This document shows, piece by piece, positions 9,901 to 16,913 of a stretch of DNA of 33,809 nucleotides. A program made the position numbers and the translations under genes. The notes beneath the pieces were generated by a model that was not told the DNA's origin, did not search any database, and was given only the letters and a program-made list of their open reading frames with translations. The number at the start of each line of letters is the position of its first letter. Position 1 is the stretch's first letter. The stretch is from an uncultured Bacteroidales bacterium (GTDB lineage: Bacteria > Bacteroidota > Bacteroidia > Bacteroidales > Bacteroidaceae), in NCBI GenBank assembly GCA_902778265.1, contig CACYXI010000026.1, forward strand, positions 1-33,809. The letters run 5' to 3'.

Positions 9901-10146
9901 TGCTGTCTCCTTAGTCTGCATACCGACATATGAGAAGACGAGAGTCTGGCCAGCCTCTGCATTGATAGTAAACTTACCTTCAAGGTTAGTGACAACACCT
10001 TGTGAAGAACCTTTTACTTTTACAGCTGCACCAATAACTGGCTCACCGTCTTGAGCAGAAATAACTGTACCGCTGATTGCTGATTGTGCGAGGGCAGTCA
10101 CTGCCATCATCATGCACAGAAGCATCATTGTTAGCTTTCTTTTCAT
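6988..10146 (-). CDS. SusC/RagA-family TonB-linked outer-membrane transporter
   Basis: A 1052-residue TonB-dependent importer. Signal peptide about 1-20 (MKRKLTMMLLCMMMAVTALA), then a carboxypeptidase-like regulatory domain (ISGTVISAQDGEPVIGAAVKVKG, about 23-100), the TonB-box-like DEVVVTAMG near residue 98-106, the plug domain with the SusC signatures KGQAASALYGIRASNGVIVITTKRG and LYVIDGMPI, and a long C-terminal beta-barrel ending in IGGGLKITF with a terminal aromatic, as usual for barrel insertion. It is immediately upstream of the SusD gene. Promoter candidate at 10256-10264, giving a leader of about 105 nt. A perfect inverted repeat overlaps the -33 region. The family is certain; the transported glycan is unknown, though rhamnogalacturonan fragments are plausible from the surrounding enzymes. 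Confidence 0.95.
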   Translation of the reverse strand: MKRKLTMMLLCMMMAVTALAQSAISGTVISAQDGEPVIGAAVKVKGSSQGVVTNLEGKFTINAEAGQTLVFSYVGMQTKETAAKNGMKVTLDADDKVLDEVVVTAMGITRSKKSLGYASQDLKEGELSTSGTSSLANAIQGKLTGVDIRQSSGAPGASSQIVIRGARSFDGNNQPLYVIDGMPITTKADFDTYDSVTGANISDRSIDINPDDIESINVLKGQAASALYGIRASNGVIVITTKRGKVGQSKPQIVLNTNISAQSMSREFKHQKVYAQGNSIESGYNPTSSQSWGPKIADLANDPKYGGNTDNAYTQADGKHQGMYYNPKRAAAGLDGWTTPETYDNLYDYLQTGCTENTNLSISQAINNLNYSFSISNSHQDGIIPSTGMDRWGGRGLVDWTINKEWKTGFSANYSSSNITSAPGANNGIMNVLYSCPAEYNLKGIPYCSPNDPTQQILFRSTSFNNPYWWSANDEFGQHTNRFFGNAYFEYSPNIGLEGFTLKFREQAGIDMWTSNYNTVAEVGSAYNNKGEIENRGSQHNVFNNTFTANLDGRINEDWGLNIVLGNEVNHENVRKWDYDGRNFNFYGFPVMVNAKSITGKDGAEYNRSERTVGFFGSVSADWKNMIYLTVTGRNDYVSTMPRGSRSFFYPSVSLGWEFTQLPTFQDQNILSYGKIRASYAQVGQAGDYYDVFYSTPSYGGGFYTYTPMAYPLPSGSSAYAPYYTLYNPKLKPQNTTNWETGIDLAFWNGRIKFNYTYSYQNVVDQIFQVPCDPTMGYQYMMTNAGRMKTNSHELSLNAAIVQTKDWDVNLGINWTSVDNRVVELAEGVESIMLGGFVEPQVRAQAGCTYPNIYGYAFQRTEVGQLLLFDGLPQATTESQDLGNCAPDWTMGLNFSVRWKRLSLDTTWSWQKGGKMYHGTNMVMNYFGASEESLPYHEGTMIAEGIDATTGLKNTIEVSKQDYYAAYYDVTEAGIYDTSFFKLRDLTLTYDLPKFLGINASVYGFARNIFIWAKLPNFDPESSQGNGNMSGYFERFSVPATKSIGGGLKITF

Positions 10147-10255
10147 AAATACTCTTATTTGTTAAACATTAATTAAATTCTCTTACATAAATTATAATCA
10201 ACCTTCATGAGGGGCAATTTCATGACGATTAAGTGTAATTTTAACTTTTATGTGC

Positions 10256-10264
10256 GCAAAATTA
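10256..10264 (-). promoter_or_regulatory. -7 element of the susC promoter
   Basis: Minus-strand TAATTTTGC fits TAnnTTTG. No good TTTG is found 19-20 bp upstream; that position is occupied by the inverted repeat at 10281-10313, as expected for an activator-dependent promoter (inference). Confidence 0.55.
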
Positions 10265-10280
10265 ATATTTTTTTTCGAAA

Positions 10281-10313
10281 AAAACATCATAATTATAAGA
10301 TAAATGATGTTTT
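10281..10313. promoter_or_regulatory. Candidate operator: inverted repeat over the susC -33 region
   Basis: AAAACATCAT (10281-10290) and ATGATGTTTT (10304-10313) are a perfect 10-bp inverted repeat with a 13-bp spacer, about two helical turns centre to centre. The rest of the 10147-10605 gap holds A/T-rich sequence with another weak palindrome (AATAAGAAA 10393-10401 / TTTCTTATT 10418-10426) and no gene. Confidence 0.5.
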
Positions 10314-10540
10314 TGATGTAAAAAAATGTAAAAAGTAGCCAATTTAGCGGAATATTCAAACATTTCATTATGCATAATATGCGATTTTATGCAATAAGAA
10401 AACATATTGCTTATGATTTCTTATTATTAGTGTCTTTTTTATATGAAGTTGTAAGTGTTAGGTGGCAAATTGATAGGTGGTATGGTGAAGAAATAGGTCG
10501 AAAAACATGTTTTTGTGGCATCTGCCTTTAGAAAAAAGGT

Positions 10541-10587
10541 AATTCGTAATTAGTAATTCGTACTTAAATAATTAGTAATTCGTAATT
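10541..10587. repeat. AATTCGTAATTAGT word array upstream of the HAD gene
   Basis: Two near-identical runs of TAATTCGTAATTAGTAATTCGT-type sequence separated by a few bases. The complementary word recurs just after the HAD gene (11312-11404), so the gene is flanked by inverted copies. Confidence 0.75.
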
Positions 10588-10593
10588 ATTTAT

Positions 10594-10602
10594 TATCTTT
10601 GC
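10594..10602 (+). promoter_or_regulatory. -7 promoter box touching the HAD start codon
   Basis: TATCTTTGC ends 3 bases before the ATG at 10606. A start site at the usual distance would give a leaderless or near-leaderless mRNA. No TTTG is seen at -33. Confidence 0.6.
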
Positions 10603-10605
10603 ACC

Positions 10606-11313
10606 ATGAAACAGTATAAGGACATTTTTATAGATTTTGACGATACCCTTTATGATACGAGGGGTAATGCGATAATTGCGCTTGCCGAGACCTTCGATTT
10701 CTTTGATCTCGGCAGGTATTTTGATAATCCGCAGGACTTTTATGACAGTTATTGGAAGACAAATCTCGCCCTTTGGACTCTTTATAATAAAGGTGAGATT
10801 GATCGTCAGTATCTCATAGTGGAGAGATTCCGCCGTCCGTTGAGCGAGGGTAGGGGACTTGAGAATGTTACGGAGGCATTTTGTCTGGAGGTAAGTGATA
10901 AGTTCCTTGATTTCTGCTCAAACAAGCCTGGCACGGTTAGGGGAGCATTGGAATTAGTGAAGTATCTGAAGGGCTTGGGATGCCGTCTGCATATTTGCAG
11001 TAATGGTTTTCATGAGATTCAGTACAAGAAGCTCCGTGCCTGTGGTCTCTATGACTATTTTGATACCGTCATCCTTAGTGAGGATGCGGGCGCTAACAAG
11101 CCTTCAAAGAAGTTCTTCGACTATGCCTTTGAGAAGACAGGGGCAAAAGTAGATTCTACTCTGATGATTGGCGATAACTACAATGCCGATATCGAGGGTG
11201 CTATGGATTCAGGCTTAGACACCATTCTATATAATAGGTGGGATCCTGATTTCGTGCCTCCAAGAAAACCAACGTATATTGTCAAGGAGTTGGGGGAGAT
11301 AATGAAACTTTGA
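10606..11313 (+). CDS. HAD-superfamily hydrolase, YjjG-type nucleotidase
   Basis: A 235-residue cytoplasmic phosphatase. Motif I is FIDFDDTLYD with nucleophile Asp10 and acid/base Asp12; motif II is the Ser in HICSNGF; motif III is the Lys in GANKPSKKFF; motif IV is GDNYNADIEGA. The helical cap (about residues 18-90) contains the NLALWTLYNKGEI stretch that recalls E. coli YjjG, a pyrimidine nucleotidase that removes non-canonical nucleoside monophosphates. It stands alone on the plus strand between the susC leader and the end of the barrel gene. The promoter box abuts the ATG. Word-array repeats lie on both sides. The enzyme family is sure; the physiological substrate is inferred. Confidence 0.88.
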   Translation: MKQYKDIFIDFDDTLYDTRGNAIIALAETFDFFDLGRYFDNPQDFYDSYWKTNLALWTLYNKGEIDRQYLIVERFRRPLSEGRGLENVTEAFCLEVSDKFLDFCSNKPGTVRGALELVKYLKGLGCRLHICSNGFHEIQYKKLRACGLYDYFDTVILSEDAGANKPSKKFFDYAFEKTGAKVDSTLMIGDNYNADIEGAMDSGLDTILYNRWDPDFVPPRKPTYIVKELGEIMKL

Positions 11314-11404
11314 AGTACTAATTACGAATTACCTGGTTACCTTTGTCGTCTCAAAAAGAAACGGAGAATGTAATCAGGTAATTCGTAATTTGTAATTAGT
11401 AATT
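11312..11404. repeat. Inverted repeat of AATTACGAATTA words after the HAD gene
   Basis: The left arm 11312-11340 (TACTAATTACGAATTACC) and right arm 11370-11404 (GGTAATTCGTAATTTGTAAT) form a hairpin around a 30-bp centre. It lies between the convergent HAD and barrel genes and could act as a two-way terminator. Confidence 0.8.
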
Positions 11405-11412
11405 AATGTCTG

Positions 11413-11430
11413 TTCGTCGAACTCACTTTA
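11413..11430. repeat. Short conserved motif TTCGTCGAACTCACTTTA
   Basis: The same motif, or its palindromic form, recurs at 15684-15708 (a full GTGAGTTC-ACC-GAACTCAC hairpin) and at 27218-27234 (AACGTGAGTTCGACGAA). Here it lies just past the end of the barrel gene. Confidence 0.65.
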
Positions 11431-11443
11431 GCAGATTGAAGAG

Positions 11444-13720
11444 TTAGAATCGGCTCAGCTCACTACTTGCAGCCTCACCTTTGTACTTCTTCTTGGCCGG
11501 GTTGAAGGTGTATTTGACGGAAAGAGAGAATATTCTTCTTGTATAGTCCGTCCATTTGTCAAAATAGATTCCGTTGGTATTCATGTACCAGCCATCATAA
11601 TATGTGTTGAATAAGTTTTCAACCGCGAGTTTTACGTGGAGCTTATCCTTGAAGAATGTTTTTATACAGTATGCGTCAAAGTTAAATTTAGAATATTCGA
11701 CTTGTATTCCATCGTTTCCTCTAAAACTCAACTCTATGTCTGCGCCCAATATGAAGCTATGAGGTAGATCAACCGTATTTTCCAACATAAGATCAACGTA
11801 TGGCTTGTTGTAGTTCTGCCCATTGTAGGTAACGAACTGCTTCAAGATATCAACCGTGAATACGGGTTTCCATACTTTGAACAGGGTTGGAGAATAGACT
11901 GCAGTAACATTCAGATACTGATAATCCTTGATGTTGGTAGGATGGAATATTGTAATGGAATCACTACCATGATACATATCACGAACATGGATAATATAGT
12001 TCGTAAAAATTCCGTAATCAACATTAAGTTGCAGGTCTTTCCAACCCATAGAGAATGATAACTTGTTTTTCTGTGTGTTCTTTAGATCTGGCGTGCCACC
12101 TCCGTATGAGTATGGATTCCACATAACTGTGGAACTTCTAAGTGAATAGTATCCTGGGCGTATGGCGGTATAACGATAAGACAACGAAAGATTTATGTCG
12201 CCACTCTCGTATGCTATGGATGCAGATGGAAAGAATGCATTGTGGATGGTGTTTGTCTCGTCCTCTTCGCTTTGGATATACTTGAAGTCTTCATGCTCAA
12301 ACCTTCCACCTGCACTCACATTCCAATTCTTTCCCAATGCTCTCTCGTATTCCACAAATGCCGAGAAGAGACCTGTCTTTGCCGTATTCTTTGAATTGCT
12401 GAGTTCATTGTCAATCGTTGTATTCTCAAGAATTTTATAGTCGTTATCATTATTGGAGTATGAACCCTCAAGACCTGTGTTTAGCGTACCTCCTGCCATA
12501 GGAGTGACGAATTTCAGTTTGCCGGCATACAGTTTGTTATTGCTAATGGTATTTGTGAACATAGCATCCTCGTCAGCAAAGTAATCCTGAGACTCCTTCT
12601 TCCTCAGATTAAGATAGTCAACATTCAGTTGTATAGATGTTTCTTCAGAGAAACTATAGTTGAAGTAGCCGTTTATATAGTGTCGTTTGTTGCTTTGTCT
12701 TCTTTCATCATTGGTTTTCTCAGAGAATCTTCGTATAGAATTGTGTCTTGCGGTTAATTCAGAGGAAACGTTGCCTGGATTTTTAGGAGAATATAGGTTC
12801 TTGTATTCCATACCGAACGACAGTTTATCATCTTTTTGATAGTTGAAGCCCAAACTGCTGTTCAAAGGAGTAGTGTTACCACTTATAACCGAGGTGTCTT
12901 CTATTTCCAATGTGGAGAAACGTGTGGTTGTCCTTTGATTATATTCGTAGTTATATCGGGAATAATTTAAGCTTCCAAACAGATCCAATCCACCCTTACG
13001 ATAGTTTAATGATGCTGTACCATTATGTGATATGTTTCGTTCTGACCGAATGCCCTCATTTATAAAGCCTCCCAAACCTTCGCCAACAGGTCGTGAGGTG
13101 TATATCTTGATTACGGCATTTACCGTGGCATCATATTCCGTACCGGGATTGGTGATGACATCAATCTTCTTGATATCAGAAGACTGTATCTGCTTTAGCT
13201 CGTCATTGTCAAGCAACTTACGGTTGTTGATGTATATGACAGGTTCGCCTTTGCCTATTACACTTATTGCATCATTCTTTACCATAACAAATGGAATATG
13301 CTTCAACACATCCTTTGCATCACCCATTTTGCCCAAAATGGTGTTATTTACGTTTACGGTCAATCCCTTTGGGGTACGGACATAACGTTTTGCCTTGATG
13401 GTCACTTCGCCAAGAATATTCTCATCTTTCTGAAGAAGGATCGTGCCAAGATCAGTATTTTTATTGACGACTACCTCCTGAGACTTGTAGCCGAGATAAC
13501 TGATCTTGACCTTACCTTCCGTGTTGGATGTGTTGAGTTTGAAATAGCCAGTTGAGTCTGCAACGGCATACGCAATAATAGTTGTGTCATCGGGAGTAAC
13601 AAACGTTATATTCGCATATTCCAGCGAAGTGTTGCTATCTTTTTCCTTTACAAATCCATATACCTGTGCTATGGAAACAGCACTAAGACATGATAATATA
13701 AATGATAGAATTATTTTCAC
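11444..13720 (-). CDS. Outer-membrane beta-barrel receptor with carboxypeptidase-like N-domain
   Basis: A 758-residue TonB-receptor-like protein. The start codon is GTG at 13720, giving MKIILSFILSCLSAVSIAQ, a clear signal peptide; no ATG fits better. A carboxypeptidase-regulatory-like domain (VYGFVKEKDSNTSLEYANI, about 20-95) is followed by a plug-like region (KHIPFVMVKNDAISVIGKGE and YINNRKLLDNDELKQIQSSD, with EYDATVNAVIKIYTSRP) and a beta-barrel typical of the 'outer membrane protein beta-barrel family' group (PF14905-like). It lacks the SusC signatures and has no SusD partner, so it is not a Sus transporter. It may import a small ligand or secrete a product. It is divergent from the TPR regulator gene with a shared 340-bp intergenic region, which suggests the regulator may control it. 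Confidence 0.85.
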   Translation of the reverse strand: MKIILSFILSCLSAVSIAQVYGFVKEKDSNTSLEYANITFVTPDDTTIIAYAVADSTGYFKLNTSNTEGKVKISYLGYKSQEVVVNKNTDLGTILLQKDENILGEVTIKAKRYVRTPKGLTVNVNNTILGKMGDAKDVLKHIPFVMVKNDAISVIGKGEPVIYINNRKLLDNDELKQIQSSDIKKIDVITNPGTEYDATVNAVIKIYTSRPVGEGLGGFINEGIRSERNISHNGTASLNYRKGGLDLFGSLNYSRYNYEYNQRTTTRFSTLEIEDTSVISGNTTPLNSSLGFNYQKDDKLSFGMEYKNLYSPKNPGNVSSELTARHNSIRRFSEKTNDERRQSNKRHYINGYFNYSFSEETSIQLNVDYLNLRKKESQDYFADEDAMFTNTISNNKLYAGKLKFVTPMAGGTLNTGLEGSYSNNDNDYKILENTTIDNELSNSKNTAKTGLFSAFVEYERALGKNWNVSAGGRFEHEDFKYIQSEEDETNTIHNAFFPSASIAYESGDINLSLSYRYTAIRPGYYSLRSSTVMWNPYSYGGGTPDLKNTQKNKLSFSMGWKDLQLNVDYGIFTNYIIHVRDMYHGSDSITIFHPTNIKDYQYLNVTAVYSPTLFKVWKPVFTVDILKQFVTYNGQNYNKPYVDLMLENTVDLPHSFILGADIELSFRGNDGIQVEYSKFNFDAYCIKTFFKDKLHVKLAVENLFNTYYDGWYMNTNGIYFDKWTDYTRRIFSLSVKYTFNPAKKKYKGEAASSELSRF

Positions 13721-13805
13721 TTCTTATAATCTGTGTAATATATTTTATTAATACCACAATGTTATTATAGACTTTATCGTCCAAAATATTTATCAATTTC
13801 GTGCT

Positions 13806-13814
13806 GCAAAATTA
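13806..13814 (-). promoter_or_regulatory. -7 promoter element of the barrel gene
   Basis: Minus-strand TAATTTTGC, about 85 bp upstream of the GTG start. The upstream TTTG is not clear because of an A/T run. Confidence 0.5.
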
Positions 13815-14018
13815 GTTTTTTTTTCTTAAATAGAGAAAACGATCGTGTTTCATTGTATTTCACTATGATGTTTTTACAATATAGCAATATTGCAATAATG
13901 TTATATTGTTGAATATGAGACATCTGCAAGTATTTCTTTTGGCTTGTGTTTTATGCCTTAATTCTTTCTTGAGAAACACAGAGAAACAATTTTTTCCTAA
14001 AAATTATCTCATTTCATC

Positions 14019-14035
14019 TATTTTTGTTATCTTTG
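14019..14035 (+). promoter_or_regulatory. Tandem -7-like boxes ahead of the TPR regulator
   Basis: TATTTTTG (14019-14026) and TATCTTTG (14028-14035) both fit TAnnTTTG. They lie 26-42 bp before the ATG at 14061. The 13721-14060 gap otherwise shows only A/T-rich sequence. Confidence 0.55.
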
Positions 14036-14060
14036 TAGGCAAATTCAAAATCGAGAACAA

Positions 14061-15683
14061 ATGGTTAGATTAAAGACGATATATCTATTTATTACTCTCT
14101 TTCTTATTCTTGCTTCATGTTCAAGAGATCCTTTCTTGGACAAGATGAAAACCATACAGGATATTGGGGACAATAATCCTAAACAAGCACTTCTTATGCT
14201 TGACTCATTGGAGATTCAGGTTCGGTCACAATCGAAATATATCAAGAATAAATATGATTTACTAAAAATCAGACTTAATGACAAGGCTTACATTACGCAT
14301 AACTCTGATATTGTAATAAAGAACCTTGTTAAGTATTTTGAGGAAGAAGGCACTCTGCTTGAAAAGCAAGAGGTGAACTATTATGCTGGGAGTGTATATC
14401 GTGATCTATCCGATACGCCTCGTGCTTTGGAACATTTCTTCAAGTCATTGGAATATGCGAAAGAGAACAAAAACTCAGATTCTGTCATGGCATGTAATAC
14501 ATATTCTAATCTGTGTGATTTGTATTTTAGGGTTCAAGATTATAACAATTCAGAGGTAATGGCAAGGAAAGAATGGGAATATTCTGACAAACTGAAACTG
14601 GATCCAGTCTTGTCGTATATGCACGTTGCAGCTGCTCTTTTAAACCAAAAGAAGAAGAAGGAGGCTGCGGAGTTGTATGATTCTGCATATTATTATATAT
14701 TGTCTTCCACAAAAATTGAAGACTATAAAACGGATTTGTGTTATCTTATAGGTAACTTTGCATCAGTAAAGGATATCAATAAGGCAACAGCTTGTGACTC
14801 TATATTGAGGAAATTTAATCGCTCTGATATGACAAGTTCCAATTGTCTTTCATACGCAGATTATTATATACTCTCGAACAAACTTGATTCTGCAATAAAA
14901 TATTGCAATATCATAATGAAGAGCAGGGAAGACAGTACAGGATTTGCTAAATATGATGCTTCAAGAAAATTGTTTGAAATATATAAGCGTCTTGGGAATA
15001 AGGATTCAACAGTTCATTATGCAGGAATCCATATAGACATAAGTAACAAAATGGATCTTGGCAAACGTCAGCAATTAGCTACCACTGTAAGCAATGCTTA
15101 CCTGTATCATCTCGATAAGGAGAAGGAAGAAAAACTGAATGCTGAGAATCTGTTTTACCAGCATATTATATTAATTGTGTGTATTGTTATTGTCGTTCTT
15201 CTGATTATAGCAATAGCAGTCTATGCTCACATCAAGAGAAAACAGATAAGAAGGGTGCTGTCGTTATCGCATGAGATACAGCTTCTTACTGAGAGGGAAC
15301 AGCAGCTAAAGGTGGATATTGCATGTAAGGAGCAGGAACTTTCTACCCAGATTGAGCAAAACAAATCTATCATCCAGCAATTGCATCAGTCTGACTTTGA
15401 GGATGTGGCAGAAGATATTCTTAATACTATAAAGCAATGTGCAGTAGGAAAGCAAAGTATGACAAATGATATTTGGAAGAGACTGTACAAGACTGTGGAT
15501 AAGCTGTATCCGAATTTTAACGAACTTCTTCTAAAGGAATTAGGAACTTTTACCGAACAGCAGAAGCAGGTTTGCTATCTGATGAGAATCGGTATTCAGA
15601 GACCTGACATTCAGAATGTGACGAATCTTTCGCGTGTTACAGTATGGCGCTGGACAAAGAGATTTGATTGGGCTATACAATAA
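14061..15683 (+). CDS. Membrane-anchored TPR protein with C-terminal helix-turn-helix (putative regulator)
   Basis: A 540-residue protein of a Bacteroidetes-specific design. A lipoprotein-like signal (MVRLKTIYLFITLFLILASC, Cys20) is followed by helical TPR-type repeats (about 25-350; for example YYAGSVYRDLSDTPRALEHF and NTYSNLCDLYFRVQDYNNSE). A TM helix (IILIVCIVIVVLLIIAIAVY, about 370-390) leads to a coiled coil (LTEREQQLKVDIACKEQELS). The cytoplasmic end carries an HTH-like segment, VCYLMRIGIQRPDIQNVTNL then SRVTVWRWTKRFDW, resembling LuxR or sigma region 4. The layout implies a signal sensed outside the inner membrane and DNA binding inside. It is divergent from the barrel gene, its likely target. 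A lipobox and a TM helix together are odd; the N-terminal helix may simply be a second TM. Function is inferred from architecture. Confidence 0.72.
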   Translation: MVRLKTIYLFITLFLILASCSRDPFLDKMKTIQDIGDNNPKQALLMLDSLEIQVRSQSKYIKNKYDLLKIRLNDKAYITHNSDIVIKNLVKYFEEEGTLLEKQEVNYYAGSVYRDLSDTPRALEHFFKSLEYAKENKNSDSVMACNTYSNLCDLYFRVQDYNNSEVMARKEWEYSDKLKLDPVLSYMHVAAALLNQKKKKEAAELYDSAYYYILSSTKIEDYKTDLCYLIGNFASVKDINKATACDSILRKFNRSDMTSSNCLSYADYYILSNKLDSAIKYCNIIMKSREDSTGFAKYDASRKLFEIYKRLGNKDSTVHYAGIHIDISNKMDLGKRQQLATTVSNAYLYHLDKEKEEKLNAENLFYQHIILIVCIVIVVLLIIAIAVYAHIKRKQIRRVLSLSHEIQLLTEREQQLKVDIACKEQELSTQIEQNKSIIQQLHQSDFEDVAEDILNTIKQCAVGKQSMTNDIWKRLYKTVDKLYPNFNELLLKELGTFTEQQKQVCYLMRIGIQRPDIQNVTNLSRVTVWRWTKRFDWAIQ

Positions 15684-15684
15684 A

Positions 15685-15703
15685 GTGAGTTCACCGAACT
15701 CAC
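15685..15703 (+). terminator. Perfect hairpin after the TPR regulator gene
   Basis: GTGAGTTC-ACC-GAACTCAC, an 8-bp stem with a 3-nt loop, starts 2 bp past the stop codon. It lacks an immediate T run, so termination is likely but not sure. Confidence 0.6.
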
Positions 15704-15865
15704 GTTAGGTATAAAATTTTTCGACCTGTACGGTTGAAATATTAGTGTTTCAATTAATGTCCTAATTAATGTGTTATTAAAAAATGTGCGGAGTCGATTA
15801 GCAAGTGCAAGATGGCTGCAAAATTAGTAACTTGTAATTGAAATTTAAATTCCTTTTTACTTTTC

Positions 15866-15897
15866 TTTGCAGTTTGTAAAAAAGTTTCTATCTTTGC
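15866..15897 (+). promoter_or_regulatory. Consensus Bacteroidetes promoter ahead of a 22-codon ORF
   Basis: TTTG (15866-15869), 19 bp, TATCTTTGC (15889-15897): one of the best promoter matches in the window. The next ATG is at 15917. Confidence 0.72.
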
Positions 15898-15916
15898 AAA
15901 CAAAAGCCTACAAGCA

Positions 15917-15985
15917 ATGATAAGGGTAGATAGATTGACTATAAAATATCACGATAGGGTAATGGGGACGCTTTATCTAACGTGA
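15917..15985 (+). pseudogene. 22-codon ORF, probable N-terminal remnant of a HipA-like kinase gene
   Basis: Starts 20 bp past a consensus promoter and reads MIRVDRLTIKYHDRVMGTLY, then LT and stop. This resembles the opening strand of Bacteroidetes HipA-family N-terminal domains (pattern 'xxRLxVYYxxRxVGTLALT'), recalled, not searched. The frame ends at 15985 and is followed at once by an interspersed repeat (15992-16026), after which no HipA-like sequence is seen. It is best read as a gene beginning cut off by repeat insertion or deletion, with its promoter still intact and now lying ahead of comF. A free-standing short peptide is the alternative. Confidence 0.42.
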
Positions 15986-15991
15986 TAAATA

Positions 15992-16026
15992 ACTTTGCGT
16001 CTTAGTGCCTTTGCGTTTGCGTTATA
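15992..16026. repeat. Interspersed repeat of the ACGCAAAGACGCAGAGACGC type, copy 1
   Basis: Reverse complement reads AACGCAAACGCAAAGGCACT then AAGACGCAAAG. Related copies lie at 19768-19792 and 23756-23772, and a diverged hairpin form at 24308-24362. Together with the HipA-like remnant it fills the 15684-16056 gap. Confidence 0.7.
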
Positions 16027-16056
16027 AATAATCTTACGGATCGAAGGATATTGCCA

Positions 16057-16842
16057 ATGTTTTTTGATTTTAGCAAAATACATTCTCGAATCGGCTCCCT
16101 CCCTGTTGGGGAGAGGGTAGGGAAAGGCCTTGCCTCTATTCTCGATTTCTTCTTCCCGAGGATGTGCCCTGTTTGTGGCAATCGTCTTGAACTTGACGAG
16201 CATCCTTTGTGCCTAAAGTGTAATGTGGGTATGCCGAGGACAATGTTCTGGGAACATCCATACGATAATCCTATGGCGAGGATGTATTGGGGAAAGATAC
16301 CGGTAGAGAAGGTTGCGGCTTATTTCTATTTCGCTCCTAAGTCTGGTGTGGCGCAGTTGATTTATGGAGTGAAATATCATGGTCGTGCTAATATTGCCAT
16401 TGAACTTGGTGAGATGCTTGCCGATGAGATGCAAGACTTCTTTGATGATATTGACTGTATCGTTCCATTGCCCATAAGTATCAAGAGACGGATGAAACGA
16501 GGTTATAATCAGAGTGATATGATAGCGCAGGGTATTAGCAAGGCTACTGGTATTCCTATCGAGAGGCACGCTGTGATAAGGCGGTATTTCGAAAAGAGTC
16601 AGACGCATCTTACTCGTATTGAGAGACGTGAGAATGTGGATGATGTGTTTGTGCTAAAAGATGCCGATGCTCTTCATGGAAAGCACGTTTTGATAGTTGA
16701 TGATGTTATCACGACTGGTGCAACGACAATATCGTGTGCAGAGCAGATCCTAAAGGCCGGGAGCGTTAAGGTTAGTATCTTATCCCTTGGGTATTCTGCA
16801 AAACAAAAGGCTCAGGAACCCCATGAGCCTATGTTGTTCTGA
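16057..16842 (+). CDS. comF: ComF-family amidophosphoribosyltransferase-like protein
   Basis: A 261-residue protein from the ATG at 16057 (a TTG two codons earlier is less likely). An N-terminal zinc-finger-like pair CPVCG and CLKC (Cys37, 40, 52, 55) is followed by a phosphoribosyltransferase fold with the PRPP-binding motif HVLIVDDVITTGATT near residues 210-225. ComF proteins are linked to DNA uptake in transformable bacteria and are widespread elsewhere with unclear function. Residues about 10-25 (RIGSLPVGERVGKG) are encoded by a copy of the G/C-rich interspersed repeat; family members usually begin close to the LDFFFPRMCPVCG segment, so the repeat has been captured into the N-terminus. 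The promoter at 15866-15897 may drive it. It converges on recX with a strong hairpin between them. Confidence 0.87.
   Translation: MFFDFSKIHSRIGSLPVGERVGKGLASILDFFFPRMCPVCGNRLELDEHPLCLKCNVGMPRTMFWEHPYDNPMARMYWGKIPVEKVAAYFYFAPKSGVAQLIYGVKYHGRANIAIELGEMLADEMQDFFDDIDCIVPLPISIKRRMKRGYNQSDMIAQGISKATGIPIERHAVIRRYFEKSQTHLTRIERRENVDDVFVLKDADALHGKHVLIVDDVITTGATTISCAEQILKAGSVKVSILSLGYSAKQKAQEPHEPMLF
16085..16130. repeat. G/C-rich interspersed repeat inside the comF reading frame
   Basis: CTCGAATCGGCTCCCTCCCT then GTTGGGGAGAGGGTAGGGAA. It matches the reverse complement of the repeat at 31406-31455 (CGAATCGGCCCCCTCC, then GGGGGAGGGCGGGG). Confidence 0.75.
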
Positions 16843-16844
16843 AA

Positions 16845-16910
16845 TTGGGTGATGGGTGTTGGGTGATAGTGGTTACAACATACCACCAACACCTAACACC
16901 CATCACCCAA
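16845..16910. terminator. Long inverted repeat between convergent comF and recX
   Basis: Left words TTGGGTGATGGGTGTTGGGT, right arm AACACCCATCACCCAA. The stem of about 27 bp has few mismatches and a loop around GTTACAACATA. It starts 2 bp after the comF stop and ends 3 bp before the recX stop, so it can serve both genes as a terminator. Confidence 0.85.
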
Positions 16911-16913
16911 CAT

